Notes under the pieces: model-generated
The model's database searches: none
What the model was told of the DNA's origin: nothing
Seen by the model: only the letters and a program-made list of their open reading frames with translations
Source of the DNA: Flavivirga aquatica
GTDB taxonomy: Bacteria > Bacteroidota > Bacteroidia > Flavobacteriales > Flavobacteriaceae
Direction: 5' to 3'
Assembly: GCF_001747085.1 (NCBI RefSeq)
Contig: NZ_MDJD01000034.1
Location: forward strand, 558,001 to 622,000
DNA length: 64,000 bases
Shown here: in pieces, positions 55,401 through 62,998 of the stretch
Layout: the number at the start of each line of letters is the position of its first letter
How positions within the stretch are numbered: position 1 is the first letter of the stretch
Translations under genes and position numbers: made by a program

Positions 55401-56158
55401 CTTTTGATAACACAAACTTACTTAAGGAATTAAATGCTTTTTTTGAAGAGCATAAAATAGTATCTGTTTTCTCTAGGCTAAACCCTTTTATTAATAATCA
55501 AGAAAACATACTAAATAACCTTGGAGAAGTTGTAACAATTGGAAACGTAGTTAATGTAGATGTTACCAAAGACTTAGATGCTCAACGTACAGATTTTTCT
55601 AAAACTACAAAAAGGTATTTAAATAAAGCAAATAAACATTTAGAGATAAAAATAAGTAGAGACAAAAAAGATATTGTTGAATTTATAAATCTATATTATG
55701 AAAATATGGATCGAGTAAATGCAGAAGAAAAATATTATTTCACAGAAGAATATTTTCATAAATTAATTAATAGTACAGATTATGAAACAGATGTTTTATT
55801 TGCAATAAATAAAGAAACCAATAAAATAATATCTGCAGCAATGATGATCAAAACTAATAACATCATTCAATATCATCTTTCTGGAACTAAATCTTCTTTC
55901 TTAAACCTATCACCAATACGCTTACTTATTGACGAAATGCGTATTCGAGGTACAAAAGAAAACTATACTTATTTTAATTTAGGAGGAGGGCTTGGTAATA
56001 ATAATGATGAATTATTTAGGTTTAAATCTTCTTTCTCTAAAGATTTTAAATCGTTTAAAATATGGAGACATATAGTAAATCAATCCGTTTATGACAAACT
56101 AGTAAAAGAAAAAACTAAAAATCAAGAATCTACCTTTTTCCCGCTGTATAGAGGTTAA
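52469..56158 (+). CDS. Fusion of FAD/NAD(P)-binding domain with two FemAB-like acyltransferase domains
   Basis: About 1,229 residues from the ATG at 52469 (a GTG at 52463 adds two). Domain 1 (~1-540) is an FAD/NAD(P)-binding oxidoreductase of the NAD_binding_9 type: 'ITFIGSGISTSFSI', 'GIPYGSRSGFSTLLITSLEN', a second Rossmann motif 'ILIVGANASALELI' and 'IVINCVGS'. Domain 2 (~550-880) and domain 3 (~885-1229) are FemAB-like and duplicate each other: 'PYGYSGP' / 'VYGYSGP', 'ILGGGLKDG' / 'NLGGGLGNN', and ends 'FFPVYR' / 'FFPLYRG'. This combination is very unusual. Its 3' end overlaps the convergent SGNH gene by 4 bases. A 15-bp tandem duplication encodes 'VLMPIVLMPIV' near residue 590. Confidence 0.85.
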   Translation: MQNTTSNITFIGSGISTSFSILNFLDLIDYETRLNNKISINIIEKYSEFNLGIPYGSRSGFSTLLITSLENFLIEPELTLFIDWLNKNKTWLLDKFKKEGGSLSKKWLTNNEEAIRNNKWKKLFIPRRFFGCYINSKINDKIKKLTDKGLITANFIQGEVIDLEEINDSYKVILSDGSKINSKKVVLSTGSLPVNQLWKNEELIEKENLMFINNPYKPELGIVLNKINKYLDKRINKTTNILIVGANASALELIYKINDFAKKNYSNTNFTFLSSQGRIPDAVIDEERKKNFVPKHLEALNKEEKLTAKLINEATIKDIDVADKIKLGPASTVNIISKSFGVLLNKLDTKELEIFAYKYGNEIGKRQRCAGEHYTNNVNQLEAENRFEHISGRFSNMQCDNSENYSLLYLDSLAKKEKLHNKHFHIVINCVGSKNLNHEDIPQLHKNLIKKKYCVPNKSKIGFYVNEALETRKNLHIMGPLLAGNVIENRAVWHIEHCGRIIWLSKVLSKIIFNDLKEVKMFIQKDYTLEVNDLGNESDIKKYNTLLEKNWDNNIYYAYDHLKYFKKDLNLLKYFLLKINGTPKVLMPIVLMPIVLNEKKLDYYDAITPYGYSGPLHNSDLITELDLKKFWKAVDTWYKNNNVITEFTRFSLNNNQLGYSGLLLTSLLNVKGVLSDNFEDQWNAFLPKVRNNYRKATSYNLSIKIFCREMITNDAIQIFFDIYTKTMVRNNAKTIYYFSLDYFKSLIKNNINQFLIAIVYLGETPISTELIIKNNNTLFAFLGGTDADYFYSRPNDYLRVRIIKWAVVNNFKYYILGGGLKDGDGLYKSKKSFFPKDIDIPFFTGRKIINNKVYNDLIKQVKYKCSHIDNLMKDTNTFFPVYRLNNEKKKTSSFDVISSKEDWVEALDSVKNYDFYHTYDYHNLSKEKDEKAVLLKYIEEDKIICLPIIIRKIEGTEYCDITSVYGYSGPIQKNIDPSFDNTNLLKELNAFFEEHKIVSVFSRLNPFINNQENILNNLGEVVTIGNVVNVDVTKDLDAQRTDFSKTTKRYLNKANKHLEIKISRDKKDIVEFINLYYENMDRVNAEEKYYFTEEYFHKLINSTDYETDVLFAINKETNKIISAAMMIKTNNIIQYHLSGTKSSFLNLSPIRLLIDEMRIRGTKENYTYFNLGGGLGNNNDELFRFKSSFSKDFKSFKIWRHIVNQSVYDKLVKEKTKNQESTFFPLYRG
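54221..54250 (+). repeat. 15-bp tandem duplication inside the fusion gene
   Basis: GTTTTAATGCCAATT occurs twice in direct succession and a partial third copy, GTTTTAA, follows. It inserts five residues (V-L-M-P-I) in frame at the start of the first FemAB-like domain. Confidence 0.9.
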
Positions 56159-57123
56159 TCAGTTTTCGTTTTTTCATCTTTTATATAGTTATAAATAACA
56201 CCTGCAACCAAATTTCTACCATGGTTATTCCAATGCCTATCGTAAATTAATGTCGTAGGTTTTTTTGATTCATTAAAACTTTGAGAAAAATCTATATATT
56301 TAAAATTATTATCATCCAAATAATTTAAAAATACTTGGGGAGTAATTCCCTTATCTATAAGAAGCATAAATCGCTCTTTATCAAAACCATATATATCTAT
56401 TAGATTTTGAAAATTTTTAATATAAGTTGCATGCTTGATTTCAAGATCTTGTTTAGTTTCTTTTTTTTGATGCACATAAGGCTTTTTCTTTTTTCCTATT
56501 GAAGCCAAACGTCCTGCTAATTTCCATAAAGGCGCTAATACTCCTATGTTTTGAGCATAAACTAATAACTTTATTCGACGTGCTTTTTTGTACAATGGAG
56601 ATTCTAAGTGCATTCTATCTTGTACAACATGATACTCTCCCCTATTTAAGTCATTTTTAAATTTTAAACCCAAAACAACATGGTCTATTAAATCAAATGT
56701 TTCTTTATACGCATAAATTAAATGTAATTGATCCGCTAAATCATATCCTGCATATCCATATTCATAAACCTCGGTGTCGACTAATTTATCTTCTATTTTT
56801 TTACCTATCGAATTATAATAATTTTGATGAAAACCTTCAATAAATGAATCTCCTACTAATGCTAATTCAATTTTATCCTTAGATGGTGTAAACTCCCTAT
56901 AAGAATTATATCCAAAACTGTTTATATAAAACTTTGAGAAATTTTGACGCCTATTTCCTGTAACAGAATATCCTTCTTGATTGGGTATCCATTTTTCAAC
57001 TTTATATTCGTCAACAAATCGTGATGGATTATCCTTATTTAAGTGGAAGACACGCACAATAAATTCTAATGAAATTAAAATCAAAATGATATACAAAGCA
57101 CTTTTTATAATTATCTTTTTCAT
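56155..57123 (-). CDS. SGNH-family partner protein of the second MBOAT
   Basis: 322 residues. Membrane anchor ~4-22, then periplasmic SGNH domain: nucleophile Ser93 in 'ALVGDSFIEGFH' (block I, G-D-S), 'VVLGLKFKNDLNRGEY' and C-terminal block V 'YDRHWNNHGRN' with Asp and His. The D-x-H-W-N-x-x-G ending is typical of AlgJ/AlgX-like glycan O-acetyltransferase partners. It is transcribed after the MBOAT gene at 57129 with a 5-base gap, mirroring the MBOAT-SGNH pair at the other end of the cluster. Confidence 0.85.
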   Translation of the reverse strand: MKKIIIKSALYIILILISLEFIVRVFHLNKDNPSRFVDEYKVEKWIPNQEGYSVTGNRRQNFSKFYINSFGYNSYREFTPSKDKIELALVGDSFIEGFHQNYYNSIGKKIEDKLVDTEVYEYGYAGYDLADQLHLIYAYKETFDLIDHVVLGLKFKNDLNRGEYHVVQDRMHLESPLYKKARRIKLLVYAQNIGVLAPLWKLAGRLASIGKKKKPYVHQKKETKQDLEIKHATYIKNFQNLIDIYGFDKERFMLLIDKGITPQVFLNYLDDNNFKYIDFSQSFNESKKPTTLIYDRHWNNHGRNLVAGVIYNYIKDEKTKTD

Positions 57124-57128
57124 CTTTC

Positions 57129-58580
57129 TTAAAATTGAAAATAAATAAATGACCTATCAATATTACTATCATAAAACAAAAGCATTCCAAGAATTACTAT
57201 AGTATAAATAATAAATCTAACTATTTTAGACTTAAACTTAAATGGAGAGCGCTCATCCTTTCTAATACGATATTCGTATAAAACAAAAACTATAATAAGA
57301 ATATAATAATCAATCATGCGATACCCCATAGGATGACAGTATGATTTATAAGAAAAATCACTTAAAATTCTTTTTATAAACCCAAAAGCATCAGTAATCG
57401 ATTCAGATCTAAAAAATATTCTTGAAAAAGTTACTATTGAAAAAGTAAATAGCATCTGCCCTACTTCTATTAATGAAGGAAAATAAGAGTTCTCACCTAC
57501 TACACTATTTTTATATATAGTATTTCTTCCCATTAAAAATACAGGAATAAATACTAAAGCATGAAAAGCTCCCCAAAAAATAAAAGTCCAATTCGCACCA
57601 TGCCAAAAACCACTAACTAAGAAAATAATAATAATATTTCTAACAGATTTCAACTTACTAACTCTTGAGCCTCCTAATGGAATATAAATATAATGTCTAA
57701 ACCATGTTGAAAGTGATACATGCCAACGCTGCCAATACTCCGCTACATTTCTAGAAAAAACTGGAAATTTAAAATTTGACATTAATTCTATTCCAAATAA
57801 TTTTGCTGTACCTATAGCTATATCTGAATATCCACTAAAATCACCATACACCTGAAAACTAAACAATGTTACTCCTAAAATAAGACTAGAAGCTGGGTAG
57901 GATGTATAATTAGAAAAAATATCATCTACTATTGGAGCTAAAGCATCAGCTATAACTACCTTCTTGAATAAACCCCAAAGTATTAATTTTAAACCACCAA
58001 CAGATTGATCATAATTAAATATTCTTTTTTTATTAATTTGAGGCAGTAAATTAGATGCCCGTTCAATAGGACCAGCTACTAATTGGGGAAAGAAACTAAC
58101 AAATGTTGCAAAAGATAAAAAATCTCTAGTAGGCTTAAGTCTTCTATAATAGATATCAAAAGAATAAGACATAGTTTGAAATGTGTAAAAAGAAATACCA
58201 ACAGGAAGAATAATCTTTAATGTCCATACACTATTCATATTATATCCAATCGCAGAAAACATATCTACCCAGGAGTCAACAAAAAAATTATAATATTTAA
58301 AAAAACCTAAAAGACCTACATTAAATAAAACGCTTACCCAAAGCCATTGTTTTCTTTTAAACGTTGTCTCATTGGAATCTATCATTATTCCAACAAAATA
58401 ATCTACAATTGTACTCAACATTATTAAAGAAAGAAACCTCCAATCCCACCAGCCATAAAATACGTAACTTGAAATAAGTAAAAGGATATTTTGAGACTTA
58501 ACATATTTCTTAAAAAAAAACCAATAAAATATAAAAATAGTTATAAGAAAAATGAAGAACTCTAAAGAATTAAATACCAT
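57129..58580 (-). CDS. Second MBOAT-family O-acyltransferase (AlgI-like)
   Basis: 483-residue polytopic membrane protein. Motifs 'LPVGISFYTFQTMSYSFDIY', 'FFPQLVAGPIERASNLLPQ', 'YWQRWHVSLSTWFRHYIYIP' (canonical AlgI wording, unlike the first copy) and catalytic His327 in 'GFWHGANWTF'; ends 'SFIYFQF'. It exports and transfers an acyl group, probably acetate, to the periplasmic glycan together with the SGNH partner downstream. It is transcribed toward the cluster from the right, whereas the first MBOAT enters from the left. Confidence 0.93.
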   Translation of the reverse strand: MVFNSLEFFIFLITIFIFYWFFFKKYVKSQNILLLISSYVFYGWWDWRFLSLIMLSTIVDYFVGIMIDSNETTFKRKQWLWVSVLFNVGLLGFFKYYNFFVDSWVDMFSAIGYNMNSVWTLKIILPVGISFYTFQTMSYSFDIYYRRLKPTRDFLSFATFVSFFPQLVAGPIERASNLLPQINKKRIFNYDQSVGGLKLILWGLFKKVVIADALAPIVDDIFSNYTSYPASSLILGVTLFSFQVYGDFSGYSDIAIGTAKLFGIELMSNFKFPVFSRNVAEYWQRWHVSLSTWFRHYIYIPLGGSRVSKLKSVRNIIIIFLVSGFWHGANWTFIFWGAFHALVFIPVFLMGRNTIYKNSVVGENSYFPSLIEVGQMLFTFSIVTFSRIFFRSESITDAFGFIKRILSDFSYKSYCHPMGYRMIDYYILIIVFVLYEYRIRKDERSPFKFKSKIVRFIIYTIVILGMLLFYDSNIDRSFIYFQF

Positions 58581-58948
58581 AACAGACTTAATAAGTGATT
58601 TTTATTCTAAAATTTAGTTTAAATATGCTACATATAATAACACTAAAAAAATAAAATCTTTAAACTCACCTTTAATCACTTTAATCAACATAAAATACAA
58701 AAAATCACTTCATTTTTTTTCTTCAAAAAATCATTTTTAAACACTTTTATACGCTTTAAATGATTTAATAATTTTTCATTTTACAACTTAATAAACCCTT
58801 TTTTATCATCAATTGTGCTTTTAAAAGAAGAAGTTAGCTAGTTAAAAGACTTTTTTTGATCATTTAAACTTTATTATAGATATTTCAAAAAATCAGCCCT
58901 TAATAAAATAAAAAAAATCCTACATTATGAATACGTAAACATTAAATA
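58581..58948. other. 370-base divergent spacer, no gene
   Basis: Strongly AT-rich region between the second MBOAT (-) and the ATP-grasp gene (+). I see no convincing operator, hairpin or small ORF; it presumably holds the two promoters. Confidence 0.5.
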
Positions 58949-60067
58949 ATGATAGATAGAAAAATATCCATTTTAATCCCTGATGGTGAAGCACCTGTTT
59001 TAATGATAGTATTAAATTGCTTATCAGAAGCAAGAGGAATTAAAATTCATGTTATGTCCAATGATAAGGACATTCCTATGAAGCATTCTAAGAATGTTGA
59101 TAAATTTTCTTATTACCCAAAAACAGATTCTGAAACAGATTTAATAGATAATATAAATAAAGAGGTAGAAAAGTACAATATAGACTTAATATTACCAATT
59201 TTCGAAGATAGTATTGGTATAATTTTAAAGCACAAAAACTTAATTAATTCAATTGATAAACTAGCATTATTACCATCTTACGCTAATTTCAATATAGCAA
59301 ATAATAAAGGTAACTTAACAAAACTCTTAGAAAAAAACAATTTACCTTATCCTAAAAGTAAAATAATAGAAAAAAATATTCCTTTTGATATAAAGGAAAT
59401 TAGATACCCTGTACTTGTAAAGCCAGTAGAAGGTATTGGTGGCGGGCTTGGTATATATGTATATAAAGATGAAAAAGAGTTTACAGAATTCCTTAATTCA
59501 GATAAATTTAACTGTACATATCTTGCACAAGATTATGTAGAAGGTTATGATATTGATTGTAGTGTTCTATGTAAAAATGGAGAAATAAAAGCTTATACTA
59601 TACAAAAAGCCAATATGCACGGCGTTAGTAAATTTGAGCCACAATATGGTATAGAATTTTTAAAAGAAGATGTTTTATATGGAATTATTAAGCAACTCAT
59701 GAAAACATTAAATTGGTCTGGAGTAGCTCATATTGATATGAGATATGATAAAAACACTAATGAGTTTAAAATTATTGAAGTAAACCCTAGGTTTTGGGGA
59801 TCTGTAGAAGCTTCTTTACTTGCTGGAGTAAATTTCCCATATTTATATTGTGCCGCTAGCTTGAATTATAATTTTGATATCCCTAAATATAATTTTATAA
59901 AATATTTAAATATGAAGGGCTTAATAAAAAGTATCAAAAACAATAAAAGTAATCTATTCAAGTTTAATTTTATTTTGAAAAACACACCTTTAAAATACTC
60001 AATAAAGGATCCAATGCCAACACTTTATAGGTTTAACCGTTTTATTTTAAGAAAAATTAAGTCTTAA
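58949..60067 (+). CDS. ATP-grasp ligase (CarB-like) of the glycan cluster
   Basis: 372 residues. N-terminal Rossmann-like pre-ATP-grasp domain ('ISILIPDGEAPVLMIVLNCL'), then ATP-grasp motifs 'YPVLVKPVEGIGGGLGIYVY' (phosphate loop), 'LAQDYVEGYDIDCSVLCKNG', 'GVAHIDMRYD' and Mg-binding 'FKIIEVNPRFWGSVEASLLA'. The family joins carboxylates to amines through acyl-phosphates. Substrates are unknown; near a glycan cluster, amidation of a uronic acid or linkage of an amino acid is plausible. Its terminator is interrupted by an IS4-family element. Confidence 0.85.
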   Translation: MIDRKISILIPDGEAPVLMIVLNCLSEARGIKIHVMSNDKDIPMKHSKNVDKFSYYPKTDSETDLIDNINKEVEKYNIDLILPIFEDSIGIILKHKNLINSIDKLALLPSYANFNIANNKGNLTKLLEKNNLPYPKSKIIEKNIPFDIKEIRYPVLVKPVEGIGGGLGIYVYKDEKEFTEFLNSDKFNCTYLAQDYVEGYDIDCSVLCKNGEIKAYTIQKANMHGVSKFEPQYGIEFLKEDVLYGIIKQLMKTLNWSGVAHIDMRYDKNTNEFKIIEVNPRFWGSVEASLLAGVNFPYLYCAASLNYNFDIPKYNFIKYLNMKGLIKSIKNNKSNLFKFNFILKNTPLKYSIKDPMPTLYRFNRFILRKIKS

Positions 60068-60109
60068 TTTTTTCTTAAAATTACAATATTAAAAAAGCCC
60101 TTATATGAG

Positions 60110-61211
60110 CAGTCATGGTCGGAAGAAATTCCGACCATTTTTTAAGTCTCAAAATGGTTTAAGTTTCCATCACAATCTACAACAATCATAGCAATAGCTA
60201 AATTTCTGAGTTCCATTTTAAATCTTCTTTTAGCAGTTTTATAACCTATTTGGTTGGCTTTTTTATAGATTAAGATTAACATGGCCACGATTAAGGTCAT
60301 GTATAGCATAACCTCTATTCCATTTTTATTTAATGACACTAAATGATTTACATTGATTTCTTGCTTTATAAAACGAAAAAAGACCTCAATATCCCAACGC
60401 CTTCTATAAGCTTGGGCTACTTGTTTAGCAGATAAATCAAAATCATTGGTAATGAACCAAAATTCTTTTGGATCGTCTGTTATTGTTTTCGCTATAATTA
60501 AACGAAAAGGGGTTTCTATCAACTCTTCTCTGTAATGAATATTTCCTTTTTTGTTATGGATGGCTTTTCCTGTGTAAAGTTGCACTTTACTATCTTTGAT
60601 AAGAGTTAATTCTCCTAAATCTGAATCTTGAGCTTGCCTGACTAAAGATTGTAACTCTACATGTTTTCGGTTTTCCTTTGCTCTGGCAATAAAAGTAACA
60701 GCATCATCAGTAAATGAGTTCATTGTTCTTGTAGATTGAAGTCCTCTATCAATGACATAGATATTCTGATGATGTGTTTCTTGCTTTACATGATTCATTA
60801 TAGCCTCGGGCAGAGCCATATCTTCACTGGAATACTCCGCCCTGGTGAACACCTCTGAATGGCAAGGTAACAAACCATCAAAAGCCATACTGTATTTAAC
60901 AGATTTCTTCCCATTTTTATGGTCAGAACCAAATAGAACATTTTTTTGCCATGAAGAACCTTGGTGTAGTAATCGACTTTTGTAGTTAATGATAATTTGG
61001 ACAAAAGCGCCTCTGGTATAACACCTAATAATTGACTTACAGAAATTTTGTGATCTTTAAATACTGACATGATATATTGATTATCAGATAATAAGATACG
61101 AAAAATACATCACAAAAACAAAGTAATTAACTGATAATCAAATAATTAAAACTAAAATATTGCCCAACATAAAATAAAAAGTCGGAAGAAAAAATCTTCC
61201 GACCATGACTG
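60110..61211 (-). mobile_element. IS4-family insertion sequence, internally deleted
   Basis: 1,102-bp element bounded by perfect 17-bp inverted repeats CAGTCATGGTCGGAAGA and flanked by the 10-bp direct repeat CTTATATGAG (60100-60109 and 61212-61221), a target duplication length usual for IS4/IS231 relatives. Each end can itself fold: GGTCGGAA/TTCCGACC on the left and GTCGGAAG/CTTCCGAC on the right. The left hairpin would also end the transposase transcript. Perfect repeats imply a fairly recent insertion. Confidence 0.92.
60142..61070 (-). pseudogene. IS4-family transposase with internal, frame-shifting deletion
   Basis: The N-terminus 'SVSQLLGVIPEALLSKLSLT' and 'KVDYYTKVLHGKKMFYL' is intact to about residue 55. 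The sequence then jumps into 'HKNGKKSVKYSMAFDGLLPC' in another frame, continuing to 60142 with 'NIYVIDRGLQSTRTM' (second Asp) and the Y-R-E-K signature 'YRRRWDIEVFFRFIKQEI'. Intact relatives are about 400 residues, with the first catalytic Asp in 'VDSTM'; roughly 85-100 residues including that Asp are missing. The product cannot transpose, though the ends could be used by a complete copy elsewhere. Confidence 0.88.
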
Positions 61212-61263
61212 CTTATATGAGGGCTTTTTTAATATTGTAAAATGAATTACTGTACTTACTACA

Positions 61264-61743
61264 CTACATGTCACTAAATATGGAATGCATTAAGCGTTTT
61301 TTATCATTAATACTTTCTTCAAGAGAAATCATTGTTTCAGTTCTATAAACTCCCTCTATGTCATCTAATAAAAAGATTACCTCTTTAGCATGTTCTGTAC
61401 TTCTTGCTCTAATTTTACAAAAAATGTTAAATTTTCCAGTTGTAATATGAGCAACTGTAACATAAGGTATTTCATTAATGCGCTCTAATACAAACTTTGT
61501 CTGAGAGGTATTATTCAAATACACACCAACGTATGCAATAAATGAATAACCAAGCTTTTTGTAGTCTAACATTAGTGAAGACCCTTTTATAATTCCTGAC
61601 TCTTCCATTTTTTTAACACGTACATGAACTGTACCGGCAGAAATCAACAATTTTTTTGCTATATCTGTAAATGGAATTCTTGTGTTATCAATCAACATAT
61701 CAAGAATTTGATGATCGATTTCGTCTAATTTTATTTTTCCCAT
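61264..61743 (-). CDS. Lrp/AsnC-family transcriptional regulator
   Basis: 159 residues. N-terminal winged HTH 'DEIDHQILDMLIDNTRIPFT', 'DIAKKLLISAGTVHVRVKKM' (recognition helix) and C-terminal RAM ligand domain ('IPYVTVAHITTGKFNIFCKI', 'IEGVYRTETMISLEESI'). It senses an amino acid or related metabolite and controls amino-acid genes. It is monocistronic; the terminator behind it is the one split by the IS4-family element. Confidence 0.93.
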   Translation of the reverse strand: MGKIKLDEIDHQILDMLIDNTRIPFTDIAKKLLISAGTVHVRVKKMEESGIIKGSSLMLDYKKLGYSFIAYVGVYLNNTSQTKFVLERINEIPYVTVAHITTGKFNIFCKIRARSTEHAKEVIFLLDDIEGVYRTETMISLEESINDKKRLMHSIFSDM

Positions 61744-61813
61744 AATTAACTATTCTTAAATAAAGCCCAAAATTAATACATTTTCGTCAATAATAATAAA
61801 CAATCGATACGTT

Positions 61814-62965
61814 TTATTTCGATAATAATGATATTTCATTATTATTTAACATCACGAAAACGTTTTCGCTACCAACTTTCAAACATTGTTTATTAGCATC
61901 AAAGATTTCAAAACCATTAGCTTCTATTTCTTTATGGCCATAAAACCCATTTAAATTTTCAATTTTGTTAATTTTTGGAATAAATTCAATTTTACCATCG
62001 ACTAACCGTTCCTCGTATAAAATACCTATATCTATCTTAGAATAATCTTTAGTTTTAGCATTTCTTATAATAATATCAAAAAAACATTTACCATTTTCTG
62101 GTATTTTAAAATAAGATTCATATTTACTGCCATCAATAATAGATGTATTAGCAATATAATTTAAAGATGTTATGTATGATATATATATAAGCTCACGAGT
62201 ATTTTCACGCTCATAATCATTATAAGAATGACCAGCTTCAAATAAAATTGTTGGTACATTTTCGCTCTGAAACGTATCTCCTACGCAGTTTAAATTAAAC
62301 GCATCATCATATACCCCTACTTGATTAGGTATAATAGACTGCAAAGCATCGTTCATTACCCCAATAACCTCCATAGCCACCTTTCTAGTAGGCGTTATTG
62401 TACAATCCTTATCCTGAGCAGGTGCCAAAAATGATACTGTAGCAATTTTTCTCGTATTTCCTGCGCTAAAAATAGTACGTTGTCCGTGTAAATTATAACA
62501 AAAATGAGGTTTAAAACTTTCAAAAACAGTTCTTAAAACCTTGCTTTCTGGTTGAGATAAATTTTGCGCGTCCCTATTTAAATCAACTTTATTAGCATTT
62601 ATACGTGTATAAGCCTGTGCTCCATCTGGGTTTAATATAGGTATAATATAAAGCGTACAACTGCTTAATATATCTTTTGTCTCTGTACTTTTATCTAAAA
62701 GTGTATTTAAGAGATCAAACAAAGCCTTGGTAGTTGTAGATTCATTTCCATGCATTTGAGACCATATTAAAATTCTTTTATCTCCGTTTCCAATTTTTAG
62801 TCCATAAATAGAATCTTTTAAAACAGATTTTCCTATAGTTTCTATCGTAAGGTGTTTACTTAAATTATTTAATAATGGTTTTATATGCTTATTAGTTATA
62901 TAACGATGAAATAAGCTAGTCTCTTTATGTTTTAAAAAAAGGGATTTTAATTCTTCTATTTGCAT
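61814..62965 (-). CDS. M14-family zinc carboxypeptidase
   Basis: About 383 residues from the ATG at 62965 ('MQIEELKSLFLKHKETS'); a longer frame from 63013 would start inside the palindrome described next. Zinc ligands His72 and Glu75 in 'WSQMHGNESTTT' (H-x-x-E), 'VDLNRDAQNLSQPE' for substrate binding, third ligand region 'CYNLHGQRT', and the general-base Glu in 'TILFEAGHSYNDYE'. The C-terminal ~90 residues form a beta domain ending 'EISLLSK'. No signal peptide is seen, so it is probably cytoplasmic, acting on amino-acid conjugates or short peptides. Confidence 0.88.
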   Translation of the reverse strand: MQIEELKSLFLKHKETSLFHRYITNKHIKPLLNNLSKHLTIETIGKSVLKDSIYGLKIGNGDKRILIWSQMHGNESTTTKALFDLLNTLLDKSTETKDILSSCTLYIIPILNPDGAQAYTRINANKVDLNRDAQNLSQPESKVLRTVFESFKPHFCYNLHGQRTIFSAGNTRKIATVSFLAPAQDKDCTITPTRKVAMEVIGVMNDALQSIIPNQVGVYDDAFNLNCVGDTFQSENVPTILFEAGHSYNDYERENTRELIYISYITSLNYIANTSIIDGSKYESYFKIPENGKCFFDIIIRNAKTKDYSKIDIGILYEERLVDGKIEFIPKINKIENLNGFYGHKEIEANGFEIFDANKQCLKVGSENVFVMLNNNEISLLSK

Positions 62966-62982
62966 TGTTTTTTTATTATATA

Positions 62983-62998
62983 GTTTACATTTGTAAAC
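62983..62998. promoter_or_regulatory. GTTTACATTTGTAAAC dyad upstream of the M14 gene
   Basis: Perfect 6-bp arms GTTTAC/GTAAAC with a 4-base centre, 17 bases upstream of the M14 start. The same half-site recurs through the next 650 bases up to the XRE regulator gene. Confidence 0.6.

Larger units (their letters stand above)
60084..61237. terminator. Bidirectional terminator split by an IS element
   Basis: CAATATTAAAAAAGCCCT (60084-60101) and AGGGCTTTTTTAATATTG (61220-61237) are an exact 18-bp inverted repeat. Rejoined without the IS and one target copy they make a strong hairpin with a TATATG loop between the convergent ATP-grasp (+) and Lrp (-) genes. The IS sits in the loop. Confidence 0.85.

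Noticed and set aside
34533-60067. Complete capsule or O-antigen locus
   Set aside because: No Wzx, Wzy, Wza/Wzc, ABC exporter or oligosaccharyltransferase gene is seen, so the window holds only initiation and modification functions.
60142-60888. Intact IS4 transposase of 248 residues
   Set aside because: The ORF begins inside the catalytic core; the N-terminal part is in another frame and the first catalytic Asp has been deleted.
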